Source of the DNA: Pseudomonas sp. 5P_3.1_Bac2
GTDB lineage: Bacteria; Pseudomonadota; Gammaproteobacteria; Pseudomonadales; Pseudomonadaceae
NCBI RefSeq assembly: GCF_025465995.1
Contig: NZ_JANLNY010000030.1
Location: forward strand, 186,001-250,000
DNA: 64,000 nucleotides
Reading direction: 5' to 3'
In this document: one piece after another, positions 8,991 to 19,072 of the stretch
How the letters are laid out: every line of letters starts with the position of its first letter
How positions within the stretch are numbered: position 1 is the stretch's first letter
The notes under the pieces: model-generated
Database searches by the model: none
What the model was told of the DNA's origin: nothing
What the model saw: only the letters and a program-made list of their open reading frames with translations
Translations under genes and position numbers: made by a program

Positions 8991-9010
8991 GCCAAGCCCC
9001 TGCGCTTAAC

Positions 9011-9042
9011 AAGCCGGTGATTGCTCATGCAGTGACCGGCTT
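9011..9042 (+). terminator. Hairpin after secreted-protein gene, probable weak terminator
   Basis: AAGCCGGT (9011-9018) pairs with ACCGGCTT (9035-9042), with an inner TGC/GCA pairing. The T run is short, so termination may be partial, letting some transcription reach the two downstream genes. Confidence 0.45.
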
Positions 9043-9125
9043 TGCCGCTGCCCAGGCCGGCATGGCACGACCTGGGTTTTGCGCTGCGAAGCGCTTTCGC
9101 CGCTCCCAACTTAGTGAGGTGCGTG

Positions 9126-9245
9126 ATGCTGTCAGCATCCCCAGCAAAGTCATCAAGCGCTCGCCACACCTGGTGGGTAGCGCTCACTCTGTTGCTCTTG
9201 GCTGAGCTCGCCAGGCTGATCTGGCTGGAGTTGACGCAACTATGA
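9126..9245 (+). CDS. 39-residue single-helix membrane protein
   Basis: Starts at an ATG with GAGG six bases upstream. The product has a polar N-terminus (MLSASPAKSSSARHT) then one hydrophobic segment, WWVALTLLLLAELARLIWLE. Its stop overlaps the next start as ATGA (9242-9245), a sign of translational coupling and the main reason to call it real. A longer in-frame start at 9042 lacks a good site. No family recognised; it may anchor or assist the neighbouring secreted proteins. Confidence 0.5.
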   Translation: MLSASPAKSSSARHTWWVALTLLLLAELARLIWLELTQL

Positions 9246-9691
9246 CTATCTCTCAATTAGTGCGCGGCTTAACCCTGGGCTGTGTATGTATGAGCGGGCT
9301 CGCAGTAGCCGAACCCGCCGCACGCGAGGCGCAGCTGCATCTGAATTTTCATATGGCGCTGGCCAGTAAAGGGCAGCGTATCGTTGGCGCCACCTTGATT
9401 AACCAAGGCGCTCAAGCCATCAGCCATGGCTACGTGGTGGTCACCTTGATCGACGACCACTGCCGGCCACTCAAAAGTATCCTGCACAGCTTTGGCAAAA
9501 TCCCCGCGCAAGCCAAGGTGCAACTGCAAGTGCCCATTGATCAGGATTTCTACAGTTATCGCCTAGCCAGTCTGGCGGGCTTTGACAGCCAAGGTTTTAG
9601 CGTGCCGACAGTGGATGATAACCAGGCCATTCTTCAGGCCCGTGAGCCCGAAGCGCGGGAATATTGCGCGGCGATGAATGGCCAGGCGTGA
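9242..9691 (+). CDS. Secreted hypothetical protein
   Basis: 149 residues with a signal peptide ending near GLAVAEPA (about residue 24). The mature part is beta-rich and shows a chaperone- or sandwich-like alternation (QLHLNFHMALASKGQRIVGA, then GYVVVTLIDDHCRPLKSI). Cysteines in DDHC and REYC could pair. It overlaps the 39-residue gene by four bases, and both sit 135 bases after the Ig-like protein gene, so the three may act together in the cell envelope. No known family is recognised and no function is proposed. Confidence 0.65.
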   Translation: MTISQLVRGLTLGCVCMSGLAVAEPAAREAQLHLNFHMALASKGQRIVGATLINQGAQAISHGYVVVTLIDDHCRPLKSILHSFGKIPAQAKVQLQVPIDQDFYSYRLASLAGFDSQGFSVPTVDDNQAILQAREPEAREYCAAMNGQA

Positions 9692-9892
9692 GGTTGGTCA
9701 TGGGCTTTATGCCGCCTAGGCAAAGGCCAGGCGGGCGACTGGCGCACGCTTAGATTGGGCTAAAGGTTTCCACTGGGCACGTGCATCGGTAGAGTCTGCA
9801 CGATGTTATTGCTGCACTAATCAGCACCGGCGACAGCCCTAGTCGTCTACAGTGCTGCGCAGCCCTCCCGATGCCCAGCAGGAAACTTACCC

Positions 9893-12800
9893 ATGCAGCA
9901 ACTCAGCCCCGGCCTAATGGTGATCCACGGCAACCGTCTGGAGGCGCTGCGCACTCTGGCCGTGACCTGGATGCGCGAGCAGCCGCTGCGGCCGCTGGAA
10001 AACGAAGTGCTGCTGGTGCAAAGCAACGGCATCGCCCAGTGGCTTAAATTAGCCCTGGCTGAGGATGATGGCTGCGGCATTGCGGCGGCGCTGGATGTAG
10101 GCTTGCCAGCGCGATTTTTGTGGCAGGTGTATCGCGCGGTGTTAGGCAGCGAGGCGATTCCCAAGGTTTCGCCGCTGGATAAAGCGCCGCTGACCTGGCG
10201 CTTGATGCGCTTGCTGCCCAGCTTATTAGCCGAAGAATCCTTTGCGCCGCTTCGACGCTTTTTGGCCGACGACCATGACCTGCGCAAACGCTATCAGTTG
10301 GCCGAGCGTCTGGCGGACTTGTTTGACCAGTACCAGGTCTATCGCGCCGATTGGCTGGCCGACTGGAGCGAAGGCCGTGATCAACTGCGCAACGCCCGTG
10401 GCGAAGCGCGACCGTTGGATGCCGCGCTAACCTGGCAGCCGGCCCTGTGGCGCGCGCTCTTGGTGGACGTGGGCAGCGAGCATTTGGCCCAAAGCCGCGC
10501 CGGGGTGCATCCACGTTTCGTGCAGCGCATGGCCGAGTTAAACGAGGCGCCGCCGGGGTTGCCACGGCGGGTCAGCATCTTTGGTATTTCCTCATTGCCT
10601 GCGCAGGTACTTGAAGCCCTGGCCGCTATGTCGCGCTTTAGCCAGGTCATGCTCTATGTGCAAAACCCCTGTCAGCACCACTGGGGCGATATCGTCGAAG
10701 GCAAGGATTTACTGCGTCATGAGTACCGCCGTCAGCAGCGTAAGGGCGGGGCGGCGTTGGCCCTGAGCGAACTGGATTTGCACCAGCAAGCGCAACCTTT
10801 ATTGGCCGCTTGGGGCAAGCAGGGCCGCGACTACATCAACCTGCTCGACCAGTACGATGAGCCGCAGCGTTACCGCGATCACTTTGATCGTATCGACCTG
10901 TTTATCGGCGCCGCACAAGACAGTCTGCTAGGCCAGCTGCAGAACGATATCCTTGAGCTCCGTCCGCCGGCGGAAAGCCGCAGCCATTGGCCTGCGGTGC
11001 GGCCAGATGATCACTCGCTGCGTTTTCATATCGCCCACAGCGCCCAGCGCGAAGTGGAGGTGCTGCACGATCAACTGCTGGCCAGCTTTAGTGCCGACCC
11101 CAGCCTGCGCCCGCGCGATGTGATCGTCATGGTGCCCGATGTAAATACCTATGCCGCCCATATCCAGGCAGTGTTCGGTCAATACGCCAGCGATGATCCC
11201 CGGCATATTCCCTTCACCTTGGCCGACCAAGGCCTGCGCGGTAAAGAGCCGCTGCTGATCGCGCTGGAGCATTTGCTGCAATTGCCGCAGAGCCGCTTTA
11301 GCGTCAGCCATGTCATGGACCTGCTGGATGTCGCCGCGCTGCGCGCGCGCTTCGCCATCGATGAAAGTGCCTTGCCAACCCTGCGCCATTGGCTTGAGGG
11401 CGCCGGCGTGCGCTGGGGTCTGAATGCCCGGCAACGGGCTGAGTTGGGCTTGGGCAGTGATCTGGAGCAAAACACCTGGCGCTTTGGCTTGCGTCGCATG
11501 CTCTTGGGCTACGCCATGGGCAGCGCTGGGGCTTATGCCGGGATCGAACCCTACGATGAAATCGGTGGCCTCGATGCCGCGTTGATCGGCCCCTTGGTGC
11601 GTCTGCTCGATGCTCTGGAGTTGCATTGGCAAGCCTTGGCCGAGGCCGCGCCGGCCGAGCAGTGGGGCGAGCGGCTGCGGCAGTTGCTGGCAGACTTTTT
11701 CCTGTCGCAGAACGAGCATGATGAACTGCTGCTCAACCAACTGCATGAAGGCCTGGAGGGCTGGCTGGAGCTGTGCGCCGAGGCGCAACTGGCCGAGGCC
11801 ATCAGCCTGCCGGTGGTCCGCGAGGCCTGGCTGGCGGGGCTGGATCAGGGCCGCATCAGCCAGCGCTTTCTGGCCGGCGCGGTCAACTTCTGCACCCTGA
11901 TGCCGATGCGCGCCATCCCGTTCCGCCATGTCTGCCTGCTCGGCATGAACGACGGCGACTATCCACGCAGCCCGGTGCCCCTGGACTTCGACCTGATGGC
12001 CGGCGACTATCGCCCCGGCGACCGCTCGCGGCGCGAGGACGACCGTTATCTGCTGCTCGAAGCGTTGCTCGCCGCCCGCGATCATCTGTATATCAGCTGG
12101 ATTGGCCGCAGCATCCGCGACAACAGCGAGCGCCCGGCCTCGGTGCTGGTCGGCCAACTGCGTGACCACTTGGCCAGCGCCTGGACTTTAGCCGGTGGCG
12201 GCGACCTGCTGCATGCGCTGACTCTGGAACATCCGCTGCAACCCTTTAGCCTGCGTTACTTCAGCCAGCAACCGGGGCTGTTTAGTTATGCCCATGAATG
12301 GGCCGCGCTGCATCAACAGGCCAGCCCGGTCACGGCGGATGAGCCGCTGCCTTATTGGCCCGGCACCCAAGAACTCAGCCCAGAGCTGTTGCAAAGCTTT
12401 TTGCGCGATCCGCTGAAGTGTTTCTTCACCCGCCGGCTCAAGGTGTTTTTAGACGAACAGGAGCAGGCCGATTTGGATATCGAGCCCTTTGCTCTGGATG
12501 GCTTGCAGCGTTATCAACTGCAAGAGCGCTTGCTTAACGATGCCCTGCCACACGCCGACCGCGACAGCGCGCTGCTGGCCAGTGCCGAGCGTATGCAGCG
12601 CCAGGGCGTGCTGCCTCTGGCCGGTTTTGGCCAGCAATACCGCAGCGCTTTGCTGGCGCCTTTGCCCAAGCAGTTGCAGCGCTACGCCATGCTCTGTGAA
12701 CTATGGCCACAGCGCCTGGATTCACCTCGGCAACTGAGCTTGCAGTGGGGCGAGGGCGCGTCAGCGATTCGCTTGGAGGGCTGGCTCAGTCATTTGCGTG

Positions 12801-13300
12801 AACGCGGCGATGGTGCTCTGGCGCAGGTGCAGGTCGTACCCGGTGCCTTGGCCAAAGGCAAAGCGCTGAAATGGCATCGCCTGCTGCGGCCCTTTGTGTT
12901 GCATGTGCTGGCGGCCGCCTGTGGCGTGCCGATCCATACCTTGCTGGTGGGGGAGGATCAGGCGCTGCATTTTGTCCCGCTTGAACAGGACGCCGCCGCG
13001 GCGATTGCCCACGGCTGGTTGCAGGCCTGGCAGGCGGGGATGCAAGCGCCGCTGCCGGTGGCACTGAAAACCTCGCTGTGTTGGTTGCAGGAGGACAGTC
13101 ACGATAAAGCCCAGGCGATATATGAGGGTGGTTATCAGGTCAATGGCGAGGTGCAAAGCAGCGCCAGCCTGGCCCGGCAGTTCCCTGATTACGCGGCCTT
13201 AAGTCAGGGGGAAGGTTTTACTTATTGGAGCGAACAGTTGTATCGAGCATTACTGGTCAGTAACCCGGCGGTGGTCGATGACCTGGAGGTGCAGGCATGA
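9893..13300 (+). CDS. recC: RecBCD subunit RecC
   Basis: 1135 residues, close to RecC of enterics and pseudomonads. The N-terminus (LMVIHGNRLEALRTLAVTWM) and the helicase-like core with FCTLMPMRAIPFRHVCLLGM and NDGDYPRSPVPLDFDLMAGD match RecC, an inactivated helicase-fold protein that grips RecB and reads Chi. AGGA precedes the ATG. First gene of recC-recB-recD, with its stop overlapping recB by four bases. The enzyme repairs double-strand breaks and degrades linear foreign DNA. Confidence 0.97.
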   Translation: MQQLSPGLMVIHGNRLEALRTLAVTWMREQPLRPLENEVLLVQSNGIAQWLKLALAEDDGCGIAAALDVGLPARFLWQVYRAVLGSEAIPKVSPLDKAPLTWRLMRLLPSLLAEESFAPLRRFLADDHDLRKRYQLAERLADLFDQYQVYRADWLADWSEGRDQLRNARGEARPLDAALTWQPALWRALLVDVGSEHLAQSRAGVHPRFVQRMAELNEAPPGLPRRVSIFGISSLPAQVLEALAAMSRFSQVMLYVQNPCQHHWGDIVEGKDLLRHEYRRQQRKGGAALALSELDLHQQAQPLLAAWGKQGRDYINLLDQYDEPQRYRDHFDRIDLFIGAAQDSLLGQLQNDILELRPPAESRSHWPAVRPDDHSLRFHIAHSAQREVEVLHDQLLASFSADPSLRPRDVIVMVPDVNTYAAHIQAVFGQYASDDPRHIPFTLADQGLRGKEPLLIALEHLLQLPQSRFSVSHVMDLLDVAALRARFAIDESALPTLRHWLEGAGVRWGLNARQRAELGLGSDLEQNTWRFGLRRMLLGYAMGSAGAYAGIEPYDEIGGLDAALIGPLVRLLDALELHWQALAEAAPAEQWGERLRQLLADFFLSQNEHDELLLNQLHEGLEGWLELCAEAQLAEAISLPVVREAWLAGLDQGRISQRFLAGAVNFCTLMPMRAIPFRHVCLLGMNDGDYPRSPVPLDFDLMAGDYRPGDRSRREDDRYLLLEALLAARDHLYISWIGRSIRDNSERPASVLVGQLRDHLASAWTLAGGGDLLHALTLEHPLQPFSLRYFSQQPGLFSYAHEWAALHQQASPVTADEPLPYWPGTQELSPELLQSFLRDPLKCFFTRRLKVFLDEQEQADLDIEPFALDGLQRYQLQERLLNDALPHADRDSALLASAERMQRQGVLPLAGFGQQYRSALLAPLPKQLQRYAMLCELWPQRLDSPRQLSLQWGEGASAIRLEGWLSHLRERGDGALAQVQVVPGALAKGKALKWHRLLRPFVLHVLAAACGVPIHTLLVGEDQALHFVPLEQDAAAAIAHGWLQAWQAGMQAPLPVALKTSLCWLQEDSHDKAQAIYEGGYQVNGEVQSSASLARQFPDYAALSQGEGFTYWSEQLYRALLVSNPAVVDDLEVQA

Positions 13301-16300
13301 GTAGCCCACGTCCGCTGGCCTTAACCTTTCCGCTGTTTGGCAGCCGCTTGATCGAAGCCAGCGCCGGCACCGGCAAGACCTTCACCATCTCGGCCCTGTA
13401 CCTGCGCCTGATCCTCGGCCACGGTGGCGAGCTGGGCTTTAAGCAAGCGCTGCTGCCCCCGCAGATTCTGGTGGTGACCTTTACCGACGCGGCCACCCGC
13501 GAGCTGCGTGATCGGATTCGTGCGCGCTTGGTTGAGGCGGCCAAGGTGTTTCGCGCTGAGGCCGGGGGCGATGACCTGCTTAAGCTGCTCTGCGCCGATT
13601 TCCCCGCTGAACAGTGGCCAGCCTGCGCCCAGCGTTTGGAGCTGGCGGCGCAGTGGATGGACGAAGCCGCGGTGTCGACTATTCACGGTTGGTGCCAGCG
13701 CATGCTGCGTGAGCACGCCTTTGATAGCGGCAGCCTGTTTAGCCAAACCCTGGAAACTGACCACAGCGAACTGCTCGCCGAAGTGGTGCGCGATTACTGG
13801 CGCCAACACTGCTATCCGCTCAAGGAGTTGCCGCTGGATTGGGTCGCCGCTCACTGGGGCACGCCGGATCATTTAGGCCCGCGTTTGCGCCCGTTACTGG
13901 GCGAAGAGCTGCCTGTGGGGGCGCAGTCTTTAGCCGTGCTGCTGGAGGGCGCCTTGCAACAACGCCAGCAACGTCTGGCTGAGCTGAAAGCACCCTGGGC
14001 GGCTTGGGCTGATGAGCTGGAAAATCTGCTGGAACAGGCCGTTGAGGCCAAGCAGGTCGACGGTAAAAAAATTCAGCGGCGTTACTACCAGCCTTGGTTC
14101 AACAAGCTGCGCGACTGGGCCAGCAATAACGAGCTAACGCTGGATTTAGGCGGCGGTTTTAAGCGCCTGACCCCCGATGGTTTGGCCGAAGCCTGGAAGG
14201 GCAGTGCGCCGCAGCATCCGGCGTTGGATGCCATGCAATCATTGCCGGAGGCTTTGGCGGCGCTGCCTGACCCGGCCCATGGCGCCTTGAGCCATGCGGC
14301 GGCCTGGGTGCGCGAGCGCTTTGATCAGGAAAAACGCCAGCGTGCGCAGATGGGCTTTGACGACATGCTCACCCGTCTGGATCTTGCCCTGCGCGGCGAG
14401 GCCGGGCCGCGTTTGGCCGAGGTGATTCGTCAGCAGTTCCCGGTGGCCTTGATCGATGAATTCCAAGACACCGACCCGCTGCAATACCGGATTTTCGACA
14501 GCCTCTATCAGGTCGAGGCCAATCGCAGCGACTGCGGCCTGTTTATGATCGGCGATCCCAAACAGGCGATTTATTCCTTCCGTGGCGCCGATATTTTCAC
14601 CTACCTCTGTGCTCGGCGCGCGACCGAAGGGCGCCACTACAACCTGGAGAAAAACTTCCGCTCCAGTGATGAGATGGTCGCTGCCGTCAACCGGGTGTTC
14701 GAGTTGGCCGAGCAGCGCGAAAGCGGTCAGGGCGCGTTTTTATTTCGCAGCCCTGAGCACAATGATCTGCCCTTTATTGCCGTGGATGCAGCCGGGCGCA
14801 AGGAGCGCTGGAGCGTCGATGGCACGGCGCAAAGCGCGCTTAACCTGTGGCATCTAGAGAGCCCCGAGCCCATTGCCAAAGGCGGCTATATCCAAGCCCT
14901 GGCCAGTGGCGCCGCCAGCGAAATCACCCGTCTGCTGAACCTCGGCCAACAGCGCCGTGCCGGCTTCGTTAAAGACGAGCAGCTGGCAGCGCTTAAGCCC
15001 AGCGATATTGCCGTACTGGTCCGCGACTTTAGCGAGGCCCAGGCCATCCGTGGCGAGCTGGCGGCGCGTGGCGTGCGCAGCGTGTACCTGTCGGATAAAG
15101 ACTCGGTGTTCGCCGCTCAGGAGGCGCACGACCTGCTGCTGTGGCTGCGCGCCTGCGCCGAGCCGGATCAAGACCGGCCCCTGCGCGCGGCCTTGGCCAG
15201 CGCCACGTTGGGCCTGGAGTTAAGCGAGCTGGAGCAGCTCAATCTGCATGAGCGGCGCTGGGAGCAGCGCGTCATGCAGTTTCGCGAATACCGCCAGCGC
15301 TGGCAGCGCGTCGGTGTGCTGCCGATGCTGCGCAAGCTGCTGCAAGACTTCCATTTACCGCAGCGACTGATGCAGCGCGACAGCGGCGAGCGGGTGCTGA
15401 CTAACTTGCTGCACCTGGCCGAGTTGCTTCAGCAAGCGGCCCTGGAGCTGGATGGCGAGCAGGCGCTGATTCGGCACTTGGCCGAACTGATCAAGGGCCA
15501 CAGCGCTGGTGCCGATGAACAGGTGCTGCGCCTGGAAAGCGACGAAGCCTTGGTGCGGGTGGTGACCATCCACAAATCCAAGGGCTTGGAGTACCCGCTG
15601 GTGTTCCTGCCGTTTATTTGCGCTATGCGCCCGGTGGACGATAAAAAGCCGCTGCAAGTGCACGATGGCGAACGCCGTCGCTTGGTCTTGCAGGCCGATG
15701 AAGCAACCTTGCAGCGCGCCGAGCAGGAGCGCTTGGCCGAAGACTTGCGTTTGCTCTACGTGGCCCTGACCCGTGCCCGGCATGCCTGCTGGTTGGGCCT
15801 GGCGGACCTGAAAATCGGCAATGCTAAATCCTCACGCCTGCATGCCAGCGCCATCGGCTATCTGCTCGGCGGTGGTGCACAACTGGCGAGCAGCGCGGAG
15901 CTTTCGAGCTGGTTGGCGCCGCTTAATCAGCCCCTGCAAAGCGTGGTGCAAGCGGCGCCGCTGGCCACTGACGAACACTTCCAAGCGGAGCAAAACGGCC
16001 CCGTTGAACTGTCCTGGCGTAGCCCGCAACGACCCGCTGCGGAGCATTGGTGGATCGCCTCTTACAGCGCCTTGCGTGTGGCTGAAGGCGCAGAAACGCC
16101 GGGCCTGCGCCACGATGACGCGGCCCCGGATAGCCCGAGCCTGTACAGCGCCAGCGATGATGAGCGCTCGCTGAGCGAGCAGACCCCGGCCCAGCAACAG
16201 GCTCAGCAGCAAGCGCTGTTGGCCGCCTCCAGCGAAGGCCTGCACCGGTTTCCCCGTGGTCCCAATCCCGGCACCTTTCTCCATGGCTTGCTGGAGTTAG

Positions 16301-16968
16301 CTGCCACCGAGGGCTTCGCGCAAGTCGCCGGGCAGCCTGCGCAACTGCGCGAGTGGATCGCCCAGCGCTGTCAGCGTCGTGGCCTGGAAGTGTGGATTGA
16401 ACCGCTGTGCCAGTGGCTGTTGGATCTGCTCAAACAGCCGCTGGCCTTGGGCGATGGGCGCAGCGTCAGCTTGGCGCAGCTGGCTGAGTACCAGGCGGAG
16501 ATGGAGTTCTGGTTTGCGGCCAGCAAAGTCGATGTGCGCCGTCTCGATCAACTGGTGCAGCAGTATGAGTTGCCGCAGCTGGCGCGACCGCCGCTGCAAG
16601 CCGATCGCTTAAACGGCATGTTCAAGGGCTTTATCGACTTGGTGTTTGAACACCAGGGGCGTTATTACCTGGTGGACTACAAGTCCAACTGGCTCGGCGC
16701 CGATGACGCTGATTACAGCCAGGCGGCCATGGCCGAGGCGGTGGTGAGCCACCGTTACGACCTGCAATACGTGCTCTACGTGCTGGCCCTGCATCGCCAG
16801 TTACGCTTGCGTTTAGCCAACTACGACTACGACCTGCATATGGGCGGTGCTGTGTATTTGTTTATGCGTTCGCCGGGCCATGGCGTGTATTTCGCCAAAC
16901 CCGAGCGGCACCTGATTGAACAACTGGATGCGCTGTTTCGCGGCGCCGCCCTGGAGGCCGCGCAATGA
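13297..16968 (+). CDS. recB: RecBCD subunit RecB, helicase/nuclease
   Basis: 1223 residues. Walker A is IEASAGTGKTFTISALYL (about residues 19-36); the helicase II motif is ALIDEFQDTDPLQY; VTIHKSKGLEYPLVFLP and LLYVALTRARHACWL are later UvrD-family motifs. The C-terminal nuclease domain ends with KGFIDLVFEHQGRYYLVDYK then SNWLG, in which D1127 and K1129 are catalytic. All expected motifs are intact, so the enzyme should be active. Coupled by ATGA overlaps to recC before and recD after. Confidence 0.97.
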   Translation: MSSPRPLALTFPLFGSRLIEASAGTGKTFTISALYLRLILGHGGELGFKQALLPPQILVVTFTDAATRELRDRIRARLVEAAKVFRAEAGGDDLLKLLCADFPAEQWPACAQRLELAAQWMDEAAVSTIHGWCQRMLREHAFDSGSLFSQTLETDHSELLAEVVRDYWRQHCYPLKELPLDWVAAHWGTPDHLGPRLRPLLGEELPVGAQSLAVLLEGALQQRQQRLAELKAPWAAWADELENLLEQAVEAKQVDGKKIQRRYYQPWFNKLRDWASNNELTLDLGGGFKRLTPDGLAEAWKGSAPQHPALDAMQSLPEALAALPDPAHGALSHAAAWVRERFDQEKRQRAQMGFDDMLTRLDLALRGEAGPRLAEVIRQQFPVALIDEFQDTDPLQYRIFDSLYQVEANRSDCGLFMIGDPKQAIYSFRGADIFTYLCARRATEGRHYNLEKNFRSSDEMVAAVNRVFELAEQRESGQGAFLFRSPEHNDLPFIAVDAAGRKERWSVDGTAQSALNLWHLESPEPIAKGGYIQALASGAASEITRLLNLGQQRRAGFVKDEQLAALKPSDIAVLVRDFSEAQAIRGELAARGVRSVYLSDKDSVFAAQEAHDLLLWLRACAEPDQDRPLRAALASATLGLELSELEQLNLHERRWEQRVMQFREYRQRWQRVGVLPMLRKLLQDFHLPQRLMQRDSGERVLTNLLHLAELLQQAALELDGEQALIRHLAELIKGHSAGADEQVLRLESDEALVRVVTIHKSKGLEYPLVFLPFICAMRPVDDKKPLQVHDGERRRLVLQADEATLQRAEQERLAEDLRLLYVALTRARHACWLGLADLKIGNAKSSRLHASAIGYLLGGGAQLASSAELSSWLAPLNQPLQSVVQAAPLATDEHFQAEQNGPVELSWRSPQRPAAEHWWIASYSALRVAEGAETPGLRHDDAAPDSPSLYSASDDERSLSEQTPAQQQAQQQALLAASSEGLHRFPRGPNPGTFLHGLLELAATEGFAQVAGQPAQLREWIAQRCQRRGLEVWIEPLCQWLLDLLKQPLALGDGRSVSLAQLAEYQAEMEFWFAASKVDVRRLDQLVQQYELPQLARPPLQADRLNGMFKGFIDLVFEHQGRYYLVDYKSNWLGADDADYSQAAMAEAVVSHRYDLQYVLYVLALHRQLRLRLANYDYDLHMGGAVYLFMRSPGHGVYFAKPERHLIEQLDALFRGAALEAAQ

Positions 16969-19010
16969 GTCCATATCTTGAACAACGGGGCGCGCTGTTT
17001 GAGCTGCTGGCGATCTGGAGTGAGCGCGGCTGGCTGCGCGAGGTGGATCGCGCCCTAGGGCAACTCTTAGCCGAGCTGGACCCGGCGGCCTCACCATTGC
17101 TGTTGCTGGCCGCCGCCCTAGCCAGCCACCAGCTGGGCAAGGGCCATGTGTGTCTGGATTTAGCCAGCACCCTGGCCGACCCGGACTTTGCTCTGTCGTT
17201 GCCGCCGGAAGGGGAGGAGGCCGCGCTATTGGCGCTGCTGCCTTCGCAAGTCCTGGCCGGTGTCAGTTTGGATTCTTGGCTGGCGGCCTGCGCCGGCAGC
17301 GGTTTATTAAGCGCAGAAGCTGGTCCCGTCGCCCCCTTAGTGCTGGCCGACAGCTGCCTGTATCTGCGCCGCTATTGGGATTACGAGCGGCAGGTGGCCG
17401 GGCATATCGCCGCCCGCTTGCAACAGGCCAGTGACGCGCCGGCGCAATTGGCTCAACGCTTACAGCAACTGTTCCCCGAACCTTTGGTGCTGGATGGCGA
17501 GCGCCTCACCGACTGGCAAAAGCTGGCCTGCGCCTTGGCCAGCCGCAGCCGTTTTACCCTGATTACCGGCGGCCCCGGCACCGGTAAAACCACCACGGTG
17601 GTGCGCCTGCTGGCGCTGCTGCAAGAGGCCGCCATGAACACGGGCGCGCCGCTGCGCTTAAGTTTGGCGGCGCCCACCGGCAAAGCCGCCGCACGCTTAA
17701 CCGAATCCATCGGCGCCCAGGTCGCCAGCCTGCCGGTCAGTGATGCCGTGCGCGGGCAAATCCCCAGTCAGGTCACCACCTTGCACCGCCTGCTCGGCAG
17801 TCGCCCGGACAGTCGGCACTTCCGCCATCACCACGGCAACTTGCTGCCGCTGGATGTGCTGGTGGTGGACGAAGCCTCGATGATCGACCTGGAAATGATG
17901 GCCAATCTGCTGGATGCCTTACCGGCCCACGCCCGCTTGATTCTGCTCGGCGATAAAGACCAGTTGGCCTCGGTGGAGGCCGGGGCGGTGCTCGGTGATC
18001 TGTGTCGCGATGCCGAAAGCGGCGGCTACAGCGCGGCCACCTGCGCCTGGCTGACTGAGCAAACCGGTGAGGCGATCAGCGCGCCGCAACTGCAGAGCAG
18101 CAACCAAGCGCTGGCGCAACATATCGTCATGCTCCGTCACTCACGGCGCTTTGCCGGGGGCTCGGGGATTGGCCGTTTGGCGCGGGCAGTGAATGAGCGC
18201 AACAGCAGCGGCGCCCGCGCCATTCTCGCTGCCGGTAGCGCGGATTTGCATGACCTGCGCCTAAGCGGCGAACAGGACCGCAGCTTTGAGCGCTTGGTGC
18301 TGGATGGTCTGGCCGCTAAAGCCAATGGCCAAGGCCAGGCGCCGGTGGGCTATCGGCATTACTTGCAGGTGCTCAGCAGCCAGCGTCCCGCGCCTGAGGC
18401 GCCAGCGTCCGAGTGGGATGGCTGGGCCAAGCAGGTGCTCAGCGCCTTCGATCAATTCCAGCTGCTCTGCGCTGTGCGCAAAGGTCCTTGGGGCGTCGAG
18501 GCGCTGAATGAGCGGATCAGTCAGGCCCTGCAACGCCAGGGCCTGCTCAGTCAGGACCAAGGTTGGTATGAGGGCCGTCCGGTGCTGGTGACGCGCAATG
18601 ACTACAGCCTGGGCTTGATGAATGGTGATATCGGCATCGCCCTGCGCCTGCCGGAGCCGGCCAGTCAGCCAGGCAGCGAGCCGCGTCAGGTGCTGCGTGT
18701 GGTATTCCCGCGCAACGATGGCAGTGGCGAGCTGAGCCATATCCTGCCGAGCCGGTTAAGCGCGGTGGAGACGGTGTTTGCCATGACGGTGCATAAGTCC
18801 CAGGGCTCGGAGTTTGCCCACTGCGCCTTGATTCTGCCGGATAGCCTCAACCCGGTGCTGACCAAGGAGCTGGTGTACACCGGCATCACCCGCGCGCGCA
18901 GCTGGTTTAGCCTGATCGAAAGTCGTGCCGGCGTGTTTGAGCAAGCCGTGGCGCGTCAGGTGGAACGGCGCAGTGGCCTGCGTGCGGCATTGCTGACGCA
19001 AACGCTGTAG
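16965..19010 (+). CDS. recD: RecBCD subunit RecD, 5'-3' helicase
   Basis: 681 residues. Walker A is ITGGPGTGKTTTVVRLLALL (K208); DVLVVDEASMIDLEMMANLL is Walker B; motif VI-like VYTGITRARSWFSLIE lies near the C-terminus. RecD is the faster 5'-3' motor of the RecBCD complex. It ends the operon, followed within 31 bases by a strong bidirectional hairpin. Confidence 0.97.
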   Translation: MSPYLEQRGALFELLAIWSERGWLREVDRALGQLLAELDPAASPLLLLAAALASHQLGKGHVCLDLASTLADPDFALSLPPEGEEAALLALLPSQVLAGVSLDSWLAACAGSGLLSAEAGPVAPLVLADSCLYLRRYWDYERQVAGHIAARLQQASDAPAQLAQRLQQLFPEPLVLDGERLTDWQKLACALASRSRFTLITGGPGTGKTTTVVRLLALLQEAAMNTGAPLRLSLAAPTGKAAARLTESIGAQVASLPVSDAVRGQIPSQVTTLHRLLGSRPDSRHFRHHHGNLLPLDVLVVDEASMIDLEMMANLLDALPAHARLILLGDKDQLASVEAGAVLGDLCRDAESGGYSAATCAWLTEQTGEAISAPQLQSSNQALAQHIVMLRHSRRFAGGSGIGRLARAVNERNSSGARAILAAGSADLHDLRLSGEQDRSFERLVLDGLAAKANGQGQAPVGYRHYLQVLSSQRPAPEAPASEWDGWAKQVLSAFDQFQLLCAVRKGPWGVEALNERISQALQRQGLLSQDQGWYEGRPVLVTRNDYSLGLMNGDIGIALRLPEPASQPGSEPRQVLRVVFPRNDGSGELSHILPSRLSAVETVFAMTVHKSQGSEFAHCALILPDSLNPVLTKELVYTGITRARSWFSLIESRAGVFEQAVARQVERRSGLRAALLTQTL

Positions 19011-19040
19011 CGCCTGCGAGTAAAACCAGGCGCCCATAAA

Positions 19041-19071
19041 CAACAACCCCCGCACTTGGCGGGGGTTGTTG
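19041..19071. terminator. Bidirectional terminator between recD and the efflux operon
   Basis: CAACAACCCCCGC (19041-19053) and its exact complement (19059-19071) form a 13-base stem with a 5-base loop. It lies between convergent genes; flanks are TTTA on the plus side and TTTAT on the minus side. Confidence 0.88.
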
Positions 19072-19072
19072 T

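Noticed and set aside
10928..12169. 413-codon open frame antisense to recC
   Set aside because: Shadow of a real gene: biased composition, no family features.
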